In this document: positions 34,701-44,180 of the stretch, one piece after another
Layout: every line of letters starts with the position of its first letter
How positions within the stretch are numbered: position 1 is the stretch's first letter
From: Pseudomonas asuensis
GTDB taxonomy: Bacteria > Pseudomonadota > Gammaproteobacteria > Pseudomonadales > Pseudomonadaceae
DNA length: 64,000 nt
Direction of reading: 5' to 3'
Assembly: GCF_014646755.1 (NCBI RefSeq)
Contig: NZ_BMNW01000008.1
Coordinates: 124,001-188,000 of the forward strand
Program-made: the position numbers and the translations under genes
The notes under the pieces: generated by a model
Told to the model about the DNA's origin: nothing
Databases searched by the model: none
Seen by the model: the letters and a program-made list of their open reading frames with translations, nothing else

Positions 34701-35151
34701 ACTAACGAATCCTTTCAGAAGTGGTAGGTATGCAACCAATAAGAAAAAATGGCTGCATATGTCGTAACTAGGAGTTTGAATTAGTTGGCAGCAAGGCCTT
34801 GGCGATTGCATCCAGACATAAGGCGTTCACAATCGTGCTGTAGGACACAACACAAGTTTAAAAAGTTCCTAGTTACTTGTTTTATCACTGAAAAATAATG
34901 TCAAAAAGAAAGCGCCAATTTCTTAACTGGAGTTAATCCTTATAATTCCAATGGATTAATCAACGCTCTAGATCAACGTACTACCTGCGTAGGCTGTAAC
35001 ACAGTTTAAATTTGGCTAGCAGGCCTATAACCAGCCTAAATCAAATCGCTAACTTAAATAGCGAATAAATTAAAATTTGTGACGATTACGAAGCAATGAC
35101 AGATAAGGGATTCGCAGGTTAGCTGAACGCTCAGCTAACCTGCTACTAAGT
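34701..35151. other. 450-base AT-rich gap between the SAF and flippase genes
   Basis: No gene was recognised. The sequence is AT-rich with no convincing open frame. It holds the promoter of the SAF-domain gene (minus strand) and, at its right end, a 13-base-stem hairpin beyond the flippase stop. Confidence 0.55.
35114..35143 (-). terminator. 13-base-stem hairpin after the flippase gene
   Basis: GCAGGTTAGCTGA and TCAGCTAACCTGC pair perfectly around a four-base loop. It lies eight bases beyond the stop of the minus-strand flippase gene. There is no T-run, so it is either a weak terminator or an mRNA 3'-end stabiliser. Confidence 0.6.
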
Positions 35152-36627
35152 TTAGGCTGTTTTTACCGCTGTCCAGTACGAGCGCTTGAATAGATCACGC
35201 TCACCTAAAATCACCAGGCAGACCAGCAAGCACACTAGCAAAACCATTATATAGACAGCTAATTCCACAATGCCGCCAGGCTGAGGGGCTACGTATAACG
35301 CAGCCAACGTAACAACCAGGGCTGCAGCCGTCCAACGCGCAAGCACTGTGAGACTCAACCCTTTTGGCGAGGCTCGATGGAGGAAATACGCCATGCATAG
35401 AGCCTGTATGAAAAAGCCGATCGATAGCGAATACGCCAGACCATCAGCTCCATGGGTCTTATACAGCACTGTATCCAGCAGAACAGTCAGGCCTGAACTG
35501 ATTAGAGTAATAACCAGGAACGTACGTCCCCTCTGCTGTGCCAGTAATGCACGCCCCCAAATCAGCGCCAGTCCCATCCAGGGTAAACCAATGGCATAAG
35601 CCACCACCAGTGAAGCCGTAGCCTCTGTCTGAGCGGCACCAAATGCGCCGCGCTCAAGCAAAACCTTGACTACCGGCTCAGGAAAAGAAATCAACACTAC
35701 CGAAGCAGGCACTAGAAAGAGCAGTGTTGCCAGCGAAGCCTTGCGCGATACTGCATTGAAACGATCATGCTCGGAGTCTGCCCAGCTTTTAGCCATATCA
35801 GGAAACATGACTGCCAGAACTGACAGGGCATAAAGTGTAAGCGGGATAGTGACGATGCGGTAAGAGAACGACAGCATACTGATCGACCCTTCCGCCAGGA
35901 AAGAAGCAAAGAAGCGCTCAGCCAGCATACAGCCTTGTTGTGCCCCTGCCGCTACCAGTACCGGAGCGAAACTCAGCACAAATTCAAAGCCTCGGCTTTC
36001 CAGCTTCCCCTTTATTGCTCGGCCAGTCAGGTAGCCAATCCGCTGATGCTGGATAAAGACCAGGATTACCTGCGGAATCAACATCCCTGCAAAGAGATAG
36101 ATCCCACTAGGGTAAAACGCATAAATACCAATGATGGCGCCCAGGTTCATAGACACTGTACGCGCCATTGGCAGGATAAAGATCCGGTCCAGGCTAAGCA
36201 ATGCACCTTGGCAGTAAAGAATAGCTTGTACAAAAATCAGGAAGGCGCCAACTGAAAATACTAACAGCCCAGCATTGACCTGATCGGCCGTCCAACCAGG
36301 TGCCAGCGCCTTGAGAACCCAAGGACTACCCAGGGCCGCGCCGAGCGAAACCAGAAGACCAAACAGCATGACTCGCCAGTAAAGCCAGCGGCTGGACAGG
36401 ATGAACTGATCTTCGCTTTCTGAACGTATGCGTTGCAGGTAGGGAATCATGGCATCGCGCAATGCGAGGCCAAAAAAGTTCTCGAAGAATAACGGCAGAA
36501 TCATCGCAACGAAGATAAGGTCCGTTTCCCAGCTAAGCCCGAATTCCTTGGCGATCAATAGATCACGCAAAAATCCGAGAAGAAAACTCGCAACGGTGAT
36601 CAGAAGGATAATTACGGTCTTCTTCAT
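35152..36627 (-). CDS. MurJ/MviN-family lipid-linked oligosaccharide flippase
   Basis: A 491-residue polytopic protein with about 13-14 hydrophobic segments. The N-terminus G-F-L-R-D-L-L-I-A-x-x-F-G fits the MurJ/MviN branch of the MOP superfamily. F-R-E and P-Y-L-type loops and a conserved internal E-R-G-A-F segment also agree. It may be a paralogue dedicated to exopolysaccharide export, because canonical murJ normally sits beside ribF/ileS in Pseudomonas and those genes are absent here (inference). TAGGAAAG precedes the ATG. Confidence 0.82.
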   Translation of the reverse strand: MKKTVIILLITVASFLLGFLRDLLIAKEFGLSWETDLIFVAMILPLFFENFFGLALRDAMIPYLQRIRSESEDQFILSSRWLYWRVMLFGLLVSLGAALGSPWVLKALAPGWTADQVNAGLLVFSVGAFLIFVQAILYCQGALLSLDRIFILPMARTVSMNLGAIIGIYAFYPSGIYLFAGMLIPQVILVFIQHQRIGYLTGRAIKGKLESRGFEFVLSFAPVLVAAGAQQGCMLAERFFASFLAEGSISMLSFSYRIVTIPLTLYALSVLAVMFPDMAKSWADSEHDRFNAVSRKASLATLLFLVPASVVLISFPEPVVKVLLERGAFGAAQTEATASLVVAYAIGLPWMGLALIWGRALLAQQRGRTFLVITLISSGLTVLLDTVLYKTHGADGLAYSLSIGFFIQALCMAYFLHRASPKGLSLTVLARWTAAALVVTLAALYVAPQPGGIVELAVYIMVLLVCLLVCLVILGERDLFKRSYWTAVKTA

Positions 36628-36922
36628 GTTTCTTTCCTAGAAAAATTACGTCCATACCAAGCCCGACCGCTTGCAACAAACACAAGGTATTAGATAAGAC
36701 ACAGCAGGTTTCGGACTCGATACCACAGCACGGAGTTACCGACTCCCGTGCAGGCGTACTTCCCTAACAGGCGCTAGCGTCCGGGAATTTGCTGCTGCAC
36801 TGACAACGCAATCCTAAAAATATTTCGTAACATTCCGAAAATTTAGGGTTTTCCTGCTGATGCCCAGCTGGCGCACGTAAAATCTGTGCGCCAGTCTCCA
36901 GATTAGCCTGCTGCCCAAGTGG
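36628..36922. other. intergenic region with two inverted repeats
   Basis: No gene. It contains a near-perfect repeat around 36728-36751 (GCACGGAGT...ACTCCCGTGC) and the hairpin at 36868-36894. It carries the flippase promoter on the minus strand. Confidence 0.5.
36868..36894 (-). terminator. hairpin after SDR gene
   Basis: CTGGCGCAC and GTGCGCCAG form a 9-base stem with a nine-base loop, about 30 bases beyond the SDR stop on the minus strand. No T-run follows. Confidence 0.5.
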
Positions 36923-37942
36923 CTAATCTGCTTTGAAGGTCTTGATGAGTCGCCACCCACTGTATAACGCCAATCCTGCAACGCTAGCAAAAACGGCTGT
37001 TTTACTAGGCTGCTGACTCATGTGGGTGTACAGGCTATGGCGAAACATCGGGCCGGGATTGCGTCCTCTTACGGAGCCACTATCGATAGGCTCGTATAGC
37101 GCATCTGATTGGAGGGTATCTAACGTTTTGCTTTGCTGAGCAGCGAACAATGTTTTTACCGCTACCCAATCAAATAACTGTGGCGTTAGCTGAGCCGCAC
37201 GCGTTATGAGCTTACTATTCCCAATATAAACGTCACGCTGGGGATACTCAGCGGCACGTAGGATCGCTCGGGCAACGACTTCAGGAGCATAAGTAGGTCC
37301 AGGCAAATGAGGCGCATGGGCCAGATAATTCTTGGCCCTATCATTGATGGGCGTATTGGTAGAGGAAGGCCTGATTAATGTGATGGCGATGGGAGCGTTA
37401 TCATGGCGCAGCTCTATACGCAGCGCATCTGTAAAGGCCTTAACGGCGTGTTTACTGGCAGTATAAATACCTTGCAGGGGGGCAACGGCTTCTGAGAGCG
37501 CACTTCCCAGGTTGATCAGTGTTCCATATCCCTGCCGCCTGAAATGCTCTACAGCCACCAACGACCCATTGACCACACCCCAGAAGTTCGTTTCAAACAC
37601 CTTCCTGAGATCAGCTTCACTCACCTCCCAAAGCCTGCCCCATACCAGTGTCCCCGCATTATTTATCCAGGTGTCGAATCCGCCAAAGCGCTCGACAGCC
37701 CTTTTAGCTACTTGCTCCAAATCGGATCGATTTCCCACATCTGCGACGACATGAATGATCTGCGCACTCGACTGCTGGCTCAACTCATGTTGAAGGGTCT
37801 GCAGGGCAGCCTCATCACGTGAAACAAGCACTAATTTTGCACCTTGCTGGGCGGCCAATCGAGCAGTTGCTAAACCAATGCCGCTGGTGGCACCGGTAAT
37901 AACGATGGTTTGTTGGGGTAACGGCTTTGGTACAGGTTTCAT
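36923..37942 (-). CDS. short-chain dehydrogenase/reductase
   Basis: A 339-residue SDR of the classical type with a C-terminal extension. The cofactor motif T-G-A-T-S-G-I-G lies at residues 16-23, N-N-A-G near 96, a catalytic Ser in the strand ending G-S-A-L-S, and Y-T-A-S-K about 160. The last ~25 residues form one hydrophobic helix (A-V-F-A-S-V-A-G-L-A-L-Y), suggesting membrane anchoring. The substrate is unknown. ATG 37942 is used because TGGAG lies nine bases upstream; TTG 37954 is unlikely. Confidence 0.88.
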   Translation of the reverse strand: MKPVPKPLPQQTIVITGATSGIGLATARLAAQQGAKLVLVSRDEAALQTLQHELSQQSSAQIIHVVADVGNRSDLEQVAKRAVERFGGFDTWINNAGTLVWGRLWEVSEADLRKVFETNFWGVVNGSLVAVEHFRRQGYGTLINLGSALSEAVAPLQGIYTASKHAVKAFTDALRIELRHDNAPIAITLIRPSSTNTPINDRAKNYLAHAPHLPGPTYAPEVVARAILRAAEYPQRDVYIGNSKLITRAAQLTPQLFDWVAVKTLFAAQQSKTLDTLQSDALYEPIDSGSVRGRNPGPMFRHSLYTHMSQQPSKTAVFASVAGLALYSGWRLIKTFKAD

Positions 37943-38021
37943 CGAAAGCTCCAATGAGTCATGTCTCTCTATCGGAGCACGTCAGTCCCTTCAGGATTCC
38001 TTAAACCGGATGTATGGAGTG

Positions 38022-38699
38022 TCAAACATTACTGCCTACGCGACAAAGTGCCAGTAGCGATACGACATCACCGTCAGAAACCATAGGGAAATCCTGATAG
38101 TACATGCCGATACGTTTGACGGAATTCGGTGTTGCCAGACAGATTACGTCATCTGCCAATGCACTAAGGCTATCAATAATATTTACAGGCCCCACGGGAG
38201 TTGCCCATACCAGCCGAGCAGGCGCAACCTCAGCCAATGCGACTAACGCAACCCTGGCGGTACTTCCAGTTTCTACGCCATCATCAACTACAATAACCGT
38301 ACGGCCGGTAAGTGATAGCGAATAATCGTGACTACCATATAGATATTTGCGCCGCTCAATATTATCCACTTGCCGATCTCGCTCCGCCTCGAACCACCCT
38401 GCTGGCGGATTGAAATAATCCAGCATTTCCTGATTGGCCACCCAGCGCTTGGCAGACTCATTGGCTACAGCCCCCAAAGCCATATCTTTGTTTTCTGGCG
38501 CACCAATCTTGCTCACTATCAGCACATCCAGAGGGGCTCCTAACGCTCGAGCTACCTCATACCCTACCGGTACGCCTCCGCGGGGTAATGCCAATATGAT
38601 GGGGTCATGATCGATATAAATGTGTAGACGGGCCGCCAAGATCTGCCCTGCTTGGCGACGGCTCTTGTACAGTGCTCCCGGGCTCCCTGGTGTATTCAT
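38022..38699 (-). CDS. phosphoribosyltransferase-fold protein
   Basis: A 225-residue cytosolic protein. Its PRPP-binding loop V-I-V-V-D-D-G-V-E-T-G-S-T is at residues 135-147, preceded by A-L-P-R-G-G-V-P-V-G and V-S-K-I-G-A-P. This fits a large group of uncharacterised phosphoribosyltransferases, often found near stress genes. The true substrate is unknown. ATG 38699 has GGAG seven bases upstream; an earlier start would add seven residues. It is near the SDR on the same strand but about 80 bases upstream of it. Confidence 0.82.
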   Translation of the reverse strand: MNTPGSPGALYKSRRQAGQILAARLHIYIDHDPIILALPRGGVPVGYEVARALGAPLDVLIVSKIGAPENKDMALGAVANESAKRWVANQEMLDYFNPPAGWFEAERDRQVDNIERRKYLYGSHDYSLSLTGRTVIVVDDGVETGSTARVALVALAEVAPARLVWATPVGPVNIIDSLSALADDVICLATPNSVKRIGMYYQDFPMVSDGDVVSLLALCRVGSNV

Positions 38700-38871
38700 G
38701 ATTTGCTCCGTGCCGTCCAATCAGCTATTAAGCGAGCTTTACTGACACCCACTTGTTTATAGGCCAAAGCCAGAAAGTGACTCATCAGTCATAAATCAAC
38801 CCTAGCAAGCCCCCAGCATTTGTACAGAAACGGCTATCAACACCTCATATCCAAGCCTTTGTGATGCCTTT

Positions 38872-39354
38872 ATGACGAAACAGCAGCTCCATCAGCACAT
38901 CGTGAATGCCTTGCAAAGCGATCTCCAGGCAGCCATAGCTGCCGCGCAGACTGCACATGAAACGGCAACACATGAAGAGAACGTAGCGGAAAATAAATAC
39001 GATACCCGAGGGCTCGAAGCGGCCTATCTGGCTGCCGGATATTCAAGACGCATTGAAGAAATCCAACAATCCTTACAAGCCTATAACAATCTCATCTTGC
39101 GGACTCACGAAGCAGAACGCGGTGTTCAGCTCTCATCTTTAGTGGTTATCTCCGACATTCATGGCAGAGAGCAGACTTTTTTCCTGGGCCCGGCCGGGGC
39201 AGGCCTCAAAATAAAGACGCCTACTGCAGATGTCATGGTCATCACGCCACATGCACCGCTCGGTCAGGCACTGATGGGTAAAGTCGAGGGAGACGAGGTC
39301 CATATTTCCATTGGCAGCACAAGACAGTCGTTTGAAGTCCTGTCAGTCAAATAA
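38872..39354 (+). CDS. GreA/GreB-family elongation-factor-like protein
   Basis: A 160-residue protein. The N-terminal half (about 1-78) is a helical hairpin containing E-E-N-V-A-E-N-K-Y-D, which mimics the acidic-tip region of GreA. The C-terminal half has the FKBP-like GreA/B domain with H-A-P-L-G-Q-A-L-M-G-K-V-E-G-D-E-V. It may bind the RNA polymerase secondary channel; whether it stimulates transcript cleavage is unknown. The ribosome site is weak. Its stop lies about 60 bases before the LexA box of yebG. Confidence 0.8.
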   Translation: MTKQQLHQHIVNALQSDLQAAIAAAQTAHETATHEENVAENKYDTRGLEAAYLAAGYSRRIEEIQQSLQAYNNLILRTHEAERGVQLSSLVVISDIHGREQTFFLGPAGAGLKIKTPTADVMVITPHAPLGQALMGKVEGDEVHISIGSTRQSFEVLSVK

Positions 39355-39412
39355 GCAGAGTTTTTGGACTTTTCTTTATATAGATGATTTTCAAAGTCAG
39401 CCAGAAAAGATA

Positions 39413-39432
39413 TACTGTATACATAAACAGTA
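39413..39432 (+). promoter_or_regulatory. LexA (SOS) box of yebG
   Basis: TACTGTATACATAAACAGTA matches the SOS consensus CTG-N10-CAG with AT-rich spacer and TA flanks. It lies 24 bases before the yebG start, so LexA binding would block transcription there until DNA damage. Confidence 0.9.
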
Positions 39433-39456
39433 ATCACGAAGGCGATGAGGTGATGA

Positions 39457-39717
39457 ATGGCCGTCGAAGTCTTGTACCGCAGCAGCCGCGATCCGGAGCG
39501 CTTATTCATGGATAAAGCTGAAGCTGATCGTTATGACAAAATGCTGGAGCTTGCTGAATCCCTGGCAGTGGTATTGCAGAAGGCAGTACCAGACCTCACG
39601 GACAAGCAAGCAGAAGATGTCGGTATCTATATGGCGCGACATCGGGATGTTTTTGCCAAGGCCTTCAAGAGCCAGCCGGACGTGCTGACTGAGCTCGATG
39701 GAAAAGAACTGGCTTAA
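39457..39717 (+). CDS. yebG: YebG family DNA-damage-inducible protein
   Basis: An 86-residue cytosolic protein matching YebG (M-A-V-E-V-x-Y-R-S-S-R-D-P-E, then K-A-E-A-D-R-Y-D). YebG is SOS-induced in E. coli but its molecular role is not settled. A perfect LexA box at 39413-39432 agrees with that regulation. GAGG precedes the ATG. Its stop directly abuts the stop of the convergent YgjP-like gene, leaving no terminator between them. Confidence 0.92.
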   Translation: MAVEVLYRSSRDPERLFMDKAEADRYDKMLELAESLAVVLQKAVPDLTDKQAEDVGIYMARHRDVFAKAFKSQPDVLTELDGKELA

Positions 39718-40230
39718 TTACGATATTGCCGGGCCGTTCTGCTCCTGGTCTCGCCAGAGAAGATAAACACGTAAATCGAATTCGATTTGGTGATAGCCCG
39801 GCAACATATGCTCGCATAGCTGGTAGAAGGCTTTGTTGTGCTCATGCTCTTTTAGATGAGCGAGCTCATGGACCACAATCATTTTTAGAAACTCTGGCGC
39901 TGCGTCTTTGAATAAAGAAGCAATCCGAATCTCTTTCTTTGCCTTGAGCTTGCCGCCATGCACGCGTGAGATAGAGGTATGCAACCCTAATGCTTTCTGC
40001 ATTACATCAAGCTTCGCATCGTAAAGTACCTTATCTATCCCTGGTGCATTCTTAAGGTACGCCTGCTTGACTTCCAAGGTGTATGTGTAGAGTGTCTTGT
40101 CACTTTGCACAGAGTGCGACCCGGGGTAGCGACTGGATAGGTAGGCCTGCAGGTGGCCTCGCTCGCAGAGTAAGCGAACCTGCTCCTGCAAAGAAGCCGG
40201 ATAACCTTGCAGGTATTTAAGAGACGTCAT
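39718..40230 (-). CDS. YgjP-like zinc metallopeptidase (DUF45/WLM type)
   Basis: A 170-residue cytosolic protein. H121-E122-L-A-H125 followed by H131 gives the H-E-x-x-H...H zinc site of the YgjP/UPF0175-like gluzincins. ATG 40230 is chosen from family length; longer in-frame starts would add a hydrophobic segment. No strong ribosome site is visible, so the start is uncertain. Substrate is unknown. It converges directly on yebG. Confidence 0.8.
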   Translation of the reverse strand: MTSLKYLQGYPASLQEQVRLLCERGHLQAYLSSRYPGSHSVQSDKTLYTYTLEVKQAYLKNAPGIDKVLYDAKLDVMQKALGLHTSISRVHGGKLKAKKEIRIASLFKDAAPEFLKMIVVHELAHLKEHEHNKAFYQLCEHMLPGYHQIEFDLRVYLLWRDQEQNGPAIS

Positions 40231-40493
40231 GATTAGTCTTTTGACTCGTAGCTTGGTAAATAGCCCACTTAGCACCTGAACAGTGAACCAGCCCACTATT
40301 ATAAAGCATGGCCAGCCCCAGCCTCTAAAAATGAGAGCCAAGCACAGCAGAGTGTCATCAAAACCGTGTAAAAGCGTGCCTAATCCTGTGGTTTATATTC
40401 TGTCTGTTTCGCTGAAAATACCGTGACGCTTGTTGTTATTTGTCATTTAGCGATCAGCTTTAACCATACTTTCAGCGTTGCAATGGAATGCAT

Positions 40494-42707
40494 ATGTCTC
40501 ATACCGACTTGGCTATAAGCGGAGAAGAGCTGAATCCGCGTGCTCCAAAGGATCTGGCTGTTGAATTACTGCAGCAGATGGGTCTGGATGCACAAGCTGC
40601 TGAGCTAGACTCATCCCCCAAGGCAGGCACAACACAGACGTCAGGCCCCACCTCCTCTGCAATACCAGAGAAGCTGCCACGCTCAGGTTTTAGCCTCCTA
40701 CAGATGCTTCATCTCGTGCTTGTTGTGACAAGCTGTGCAGCAATTCTGCTGTTTTACATGGCTATCGTGGCCACTCTCGGCGCACTTTTGCTTATCAAAT
40801 TGCCTGCACTTGATGTACAAAGCCTGACTTCGATTGAGCTGCCTGAATGGGGGCCTCTCGCCGTAAAATCCCTATTAGCAGGCTTGGGCGGACTCATTCT
40901 ATTCTTTACAGCGAAGCCTATTTTCTCTGTCCGTCGCCGTGAGAAATCAGTCGTCACGCTAACCCCAGGGCAAGAGCAGGCCTTATGGGAGTTTGTCACT
41001 CCTCTGTGTACAGCCATGCAGGTACGCACGCCTACGGAAATTCATTTGAATAATGAGGTAGATGCCAGGGTCCATCTGGCATCCGGCTGGAAAGGCCTTG
41101 TAAAAGGCGACTTGATCCTGACGCTGGGGCTACCTTTAGCAGCAGGCTTTTCTAAACAACAACTCGCAGGTGTCCTGGCGCATGAGCTTGGACACTGTAC
41201 CCGGCGCTTCAATATGCGCTGCTATTACTTCATCAATTTCTGTAACGCCTGGCTGGACCAACGCGCTCACTTCAAGGATGCGCTGGGCGAGCGCCTGAAA
41301 CATCTCAGCGAAGCCCAAACATCGCGCTTGACCCGCCTGAGCGTCCTGATCGCTCGCGTGGGCATGCGTCTGCCACGCCAGCTTTTGCATTATTGCTTCC
41401 TGCTTAGCTACCGCCTTTCCAAGCCTGCCTGTAAACGGTTGGAACTGGATGCAGATCGCTATGCTGCACAGATTGCGGGCAGTGATACGTTTCAAAGTAC
41501 CACGCTACATCATCATGCGCTGCGCTGGGCCTTCAGACAGGCGGATCGCCAGAATGTGAGCAGTTGGAACGAAGGCATTCTGTTGGCAGATATGCCACAG
41601 GCTGCTGCGATAGGCGCCACTCAACTCGATGTCGAGACGCAACGTCGCCTGGAGGCCAAGCTTCGGGACAGGCAGCGCTACTGGCGTGTTCACCCGGCTG
41701 ATATCGAGCGCATCCAAGCGGCAGAAGCACTAGACGGCACCGCCCTGATAAAGGATTTGTCTCCTGCGGCCACGTTGTTTGAATACTTTCCGCAATACTG
41801 CCGGCAAGTCACTACTGCTTATTACCAAAGACTTGGACTCGATGTGAGCCTAACCCAGTTTCGTGAAGCCAACGTGGCTGCATTCGATATGAGTCAGAAC
41901 AACGAAACGGCTTTCCTGAGCAAGTGGACACTTGGCCAGTGGGCTGACTTACCCTGGCTCCCACTGCATATATCAGTCAGTAGAGAGACAGCCTCTATGG
42001 ACTGGACCACCTTACTCACTGTCCTGAAAGATCGTACCGAGGAGACTGGTCTTAACTGGCAGCATGCACAGAAAGAAGTACAACGGCGCTTTACGCTTGC
42101 GTATTGTGATGAGCTGAACGCTCATCAGCTCACAAACCATATTCATGGCGTGAATACGTTTGATCCAGAGCGCTATCTGAGTGAATACAGGAATATCGAT
42201 ACCTGGCAGAGCCCAGCTCGTCTTGTGATGAGTGACGTCGCAGCCCTGTTCCGCCAACGTATCGACCTAACGCTTAAAAGTCATCACCCAGGACATGCAC
42301 AAGCCCGCGACCTGGCCCAGCTGCTATTTTCTCTGACTGAGCTCTATCCCGACTATGAGCGGCTGCGTGAAGCTCAGCTGCTGGTCAAGGAATACAACAG
42401 TCTCCACCGACTGCAAGGCAGCATGCAAACCCACCAACTCAGTCATTATGCGCTCCTGGATTTCCGGGCCCGGGCACAACGGCTGGTAAAACAGGCAGAA
42501 ACCATCAAGCAACATATCCTGCCTGGCGATAGCATCGGCGACTATCTCAAGCAACAACATCCTTACCTTGAGGCTGAAGCAGGCCCCCTTCTAGACTTTT
42601 ACCAGAAGAGTGACGCCTTGCTTGAATCCTTCACCTATTGCTATCGACACACCTTTAACCTGCTTGCCAAATGGTGCCTTGAAGCTGAAACCGCCAAGGG
42701 GCACTAA
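40494..42707 (+). CDS. large membrane-bound M48-family zinc peptidase
   Basis: A 737-residue protein. Hydrophobic segments lie at about residues 72-105 and 128-146, anchoring it in the inner membrane. The M48 motif H230-E-L-G-H234 and the third ligand Glu317 in E-L-D-A-D-R-Y-A are both present, so it should be catalytically competent. The ~400 C-terminal residues after the peptidase domain are helical and match no family that was recognised. ATG 40494 is chosen because GGA lies six bases upstream; ATG 40488 sits directly on that GGA. A terminator follows. Confidence 0.85.
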   Translation: MSHTDLAISGEELNPRAPKDLAVELLQQMGLDAQAAELDSSPKAGTTQTSGPTSSAIPEKLPRSGFSLLQMLHLVLVVTSCAAILLFYMAIVATLGALLLIKLPALDVQSLTSIELPEWGPLAVKSLLAGLGGLILFFTAKPIFSVRRREKSVVTLTPGQEQALWEFVTPLCTAMQVRTPTEIHLNNEVDARVHLASGWKGLVKGDLILTLGLPLAAGFSKQQLAGVLAHELGHCTRRFNMRCYYFINFCNAWLDQRAHFKDALGERLKHLSEAQTSRLTRLSVLIARVGMRLPRQLLHYCFLLSYRLSKPACKRLELDADRYAAQIAGSDTFQSTTLHHHALRWAFRQADRQNVSSWNEGILLADMPQAAAIGATQLDVETQRRLEAKLRDRQRYWRVHPADIERIQAAEALDGTALIKDLSPAATLFEYFPQYCRQVTTAYYQRLGLDVSLTQFREANVAAFDMSQNNETAFLSKWTLGQWADLPWLPLHISVSRETASMDWTTLLTVLKDRTEETGLNWQHAQKEVQRRFTLAYCDELNAHQLTNHIHGVNTFDPERYLSEYRNIDTWQSPARLVMSDVAALFRQRIDLTLKSHHPGHAQARDLAQLLFSLTELYPDYERLREAQLLVKEYNSLHRLQGSMQTHQLSHYALLDFRARAQRLVKQAETIKQHILPGDSIGDYLKQQHPYLEAEAGPLLDFYQKSDALLESFTYCYRHTFNLLAKWCLEAETAKGH

Positions 42708-42723
42708 TTAAACAGCAGCCAAT

Positions 42724-42752
42724 AAAAAGCCCGCATGGATGCGGGCTTTTTA
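42724..42752. terminator. bidirectional terminator between M48 gene and fba
   Basis: AAAAAGCCCGCAT and ATGCGGGCTTTTT form a perfect stem with a two-base loop between convergent genes, working in both directions. Confidence 0.93.
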
Positions 42753-42763
42753 TTATGGCTTGA

Positions 42764-43828
42764 TCAGTTGACCTTAGGGTCCAACTCACCGCTTGCGTAA
42801 CGCTCGAACATTCTGTCCAACGAGATCGGCTTGATCTTCGACGCCTGCCCAGCTGTGCCAAATGCCTCGTAGCGAGCAATACAGACATCGCGCATGGCCG
42901 ATACAGTCTTGGCCAGATATTTACGTGGGTCGAACTCACTGCGGTTCTTCGCCATGAACTCGCGAATTGCACCCGTAGAGGCCAGACGCAGGTCAGTATC
43001 GATGTTTACCTTACGAACACCATACTTAATGCCTTCAACGATCTCTTCGACTGGTACACCGTAGGTTTCCTTGATGTCACCACCGTACTCGTTAATGATG
43101 GCCAGCCATTCCTGAGGGACAGAACTGGAACCGTGCATCACCAAGTGGGTATCTGGAATCCGTGCATGGATTTCCTTGATACGCTGAATGGAGAGGGTAT
43201 CCCCGGTCGGTGGCTTGGTGAACTTGTATGCACCATGACTGGTACCAATAGCGATTGCCAAGGCATCAACCTTGGTAGCCTGGACGAATTGGGCGGCCTC
43301 TTCCGGGTCTGTCAGAAGCTGGCTATGATCCAGGGTCCCTTCAGCGCCTACGCCGTCCTCTTCGCCAGCCATACCGGTTTCCAAAGAACCCAGGCAGCCC
43401 AGCTCACCTTCTACCGAAACACCACACGCGTGGGCAAAGGCAACGGTCTGCTGAGTAACACGTACGTTGTATTCATAATCGGAAGGTGTCTTGCCGTCGG
43501 CTCTCAACGAGCCATCCATCATGACCGAGCTGAAGCCCAGCTGGATAGAGCGCTGGCAAACGTCCGGGCTGGTTCCATGGTCCTGGTGCATAACCACTGG
43601 AATGTGAGGGAATTCCTCAACGGCAGCCAAAATCAGGTGGCGCAGGAAAGGCGCACCTGCATACTTACGGGCACCTGCAGAAGCCTGCACAATGACCGGA
43701 GAATCGGTCTTGTCGGCTGCTTCCATGATGGCCCGCATCTGCTCGAGGTTGTTGACGTTGAAAGCTGGTACGCCGTAGCCAAACTCGGCTGCGTGGTCCA
43801 GCAGCTGACGCATGCTGATGAGTGCCAT
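42764..43828 (-). CDS. fba: fructose-bisphosphate aldolase, class II
   Basis: A 354-residue zinc aldolase of the Calvin-cycle subtype. It contains V-P-A-F-N-V-N-N near the start, the zinc-binding H-Q-D-H, and later H-G-S-S-S and N-I-D-T-D-L-R-L. It cleaves fructose-1,6-bisphosphate to triose phosphates and works in gluconeogenesis in pseudomonads. GGGAG lies before the ATG. It is downstream of pgk and the small lipoprotein gene on the same strand, the usual Pseudomonas order. Confidence 0.95.
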   Translation of the reverse strand: MALISMRQLLDHAAEFGYGVPAFNVNNLEQMRAIMEAADKTDSPVIVQASAGARKYAGAPFLRHLILAAVEEFPHIPVVMHQDHGTSPDVCQRSIQLGFSSVMMDGSLRADGKTPSDYEYNVRVTQQTVAFAHACGVSVEGELGCLGSLETGMAGEEDGVGAEGTLDHSQLLTDPEEAAQFVQATKVDALAIAIGTSHGAYKFTKPPTGDTLSIQRIKEIHARIPDTHLVMHGSSSVPQEWLAIINEYGGDIKETYGVPVEEIVEGIKYGVRKVNIDTDLRLASTGAIREFMAKNRSEFDPRKYLAKTVSAMRDVCIARYEAFGTAGQASKIKPISLDRMFERYASGELDPKVN

Positions 43829-43977
43829 GGTGATCCTATCTCCCGGTATGGACCTATTATGTGTTCAGCCTGCGCCAGTGGCAGGCTGCTTTTCAAGCAA
43901 CAGCGGAGCATCGCTCCTGCTGTATCGTTTAACTCGTCAATTTTGACTAATCACAGAATCTGCAGAATACGTCCCGT

Positions 43978-44175
43978 TTAACGGCAACCATCGGCGCTTG
44001 TCGTCTGATCATGCGCTCCGGTCGCCGTGGCTATGCGCTCATCGTTCTGGCCGGTTGGTGTCGCAACAGAAACCGGTGGCGGCGTGAAGGCTTGGCAAGC
44101 CTTGTCGGAGGTCGCTCCGGCACAGCCTGCAAGCACAAGGCAACTTAGTACGGAAAAAGCAGCGAGACGTATCAT
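43978..44175 (-). CDS. small lipoprotein between pgk and fba
   Basis: A 65-residue protein with a signal peptide and lipobox L-V-L-A-G-C (lipidated Cys18), then a polar low-complexity stretch rich in T, P, A and D. No function is known. AAAGGA precedes its ATG, and it begins five bases after the pgk stop, so it belongs to the pgk transcript. A small conserved gene occupies the same place in other pseudomonads, suggesting it is real despite its size. Confidence 0.75.
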   Translation of the reverse strand: MIRLAAFSVLSCLVLAGCAGATSDKACQAFTPPPVSVATPTGQNDERIATATGAHDQTTSADGCR

Positions 44176-44180
44176 GGCGG

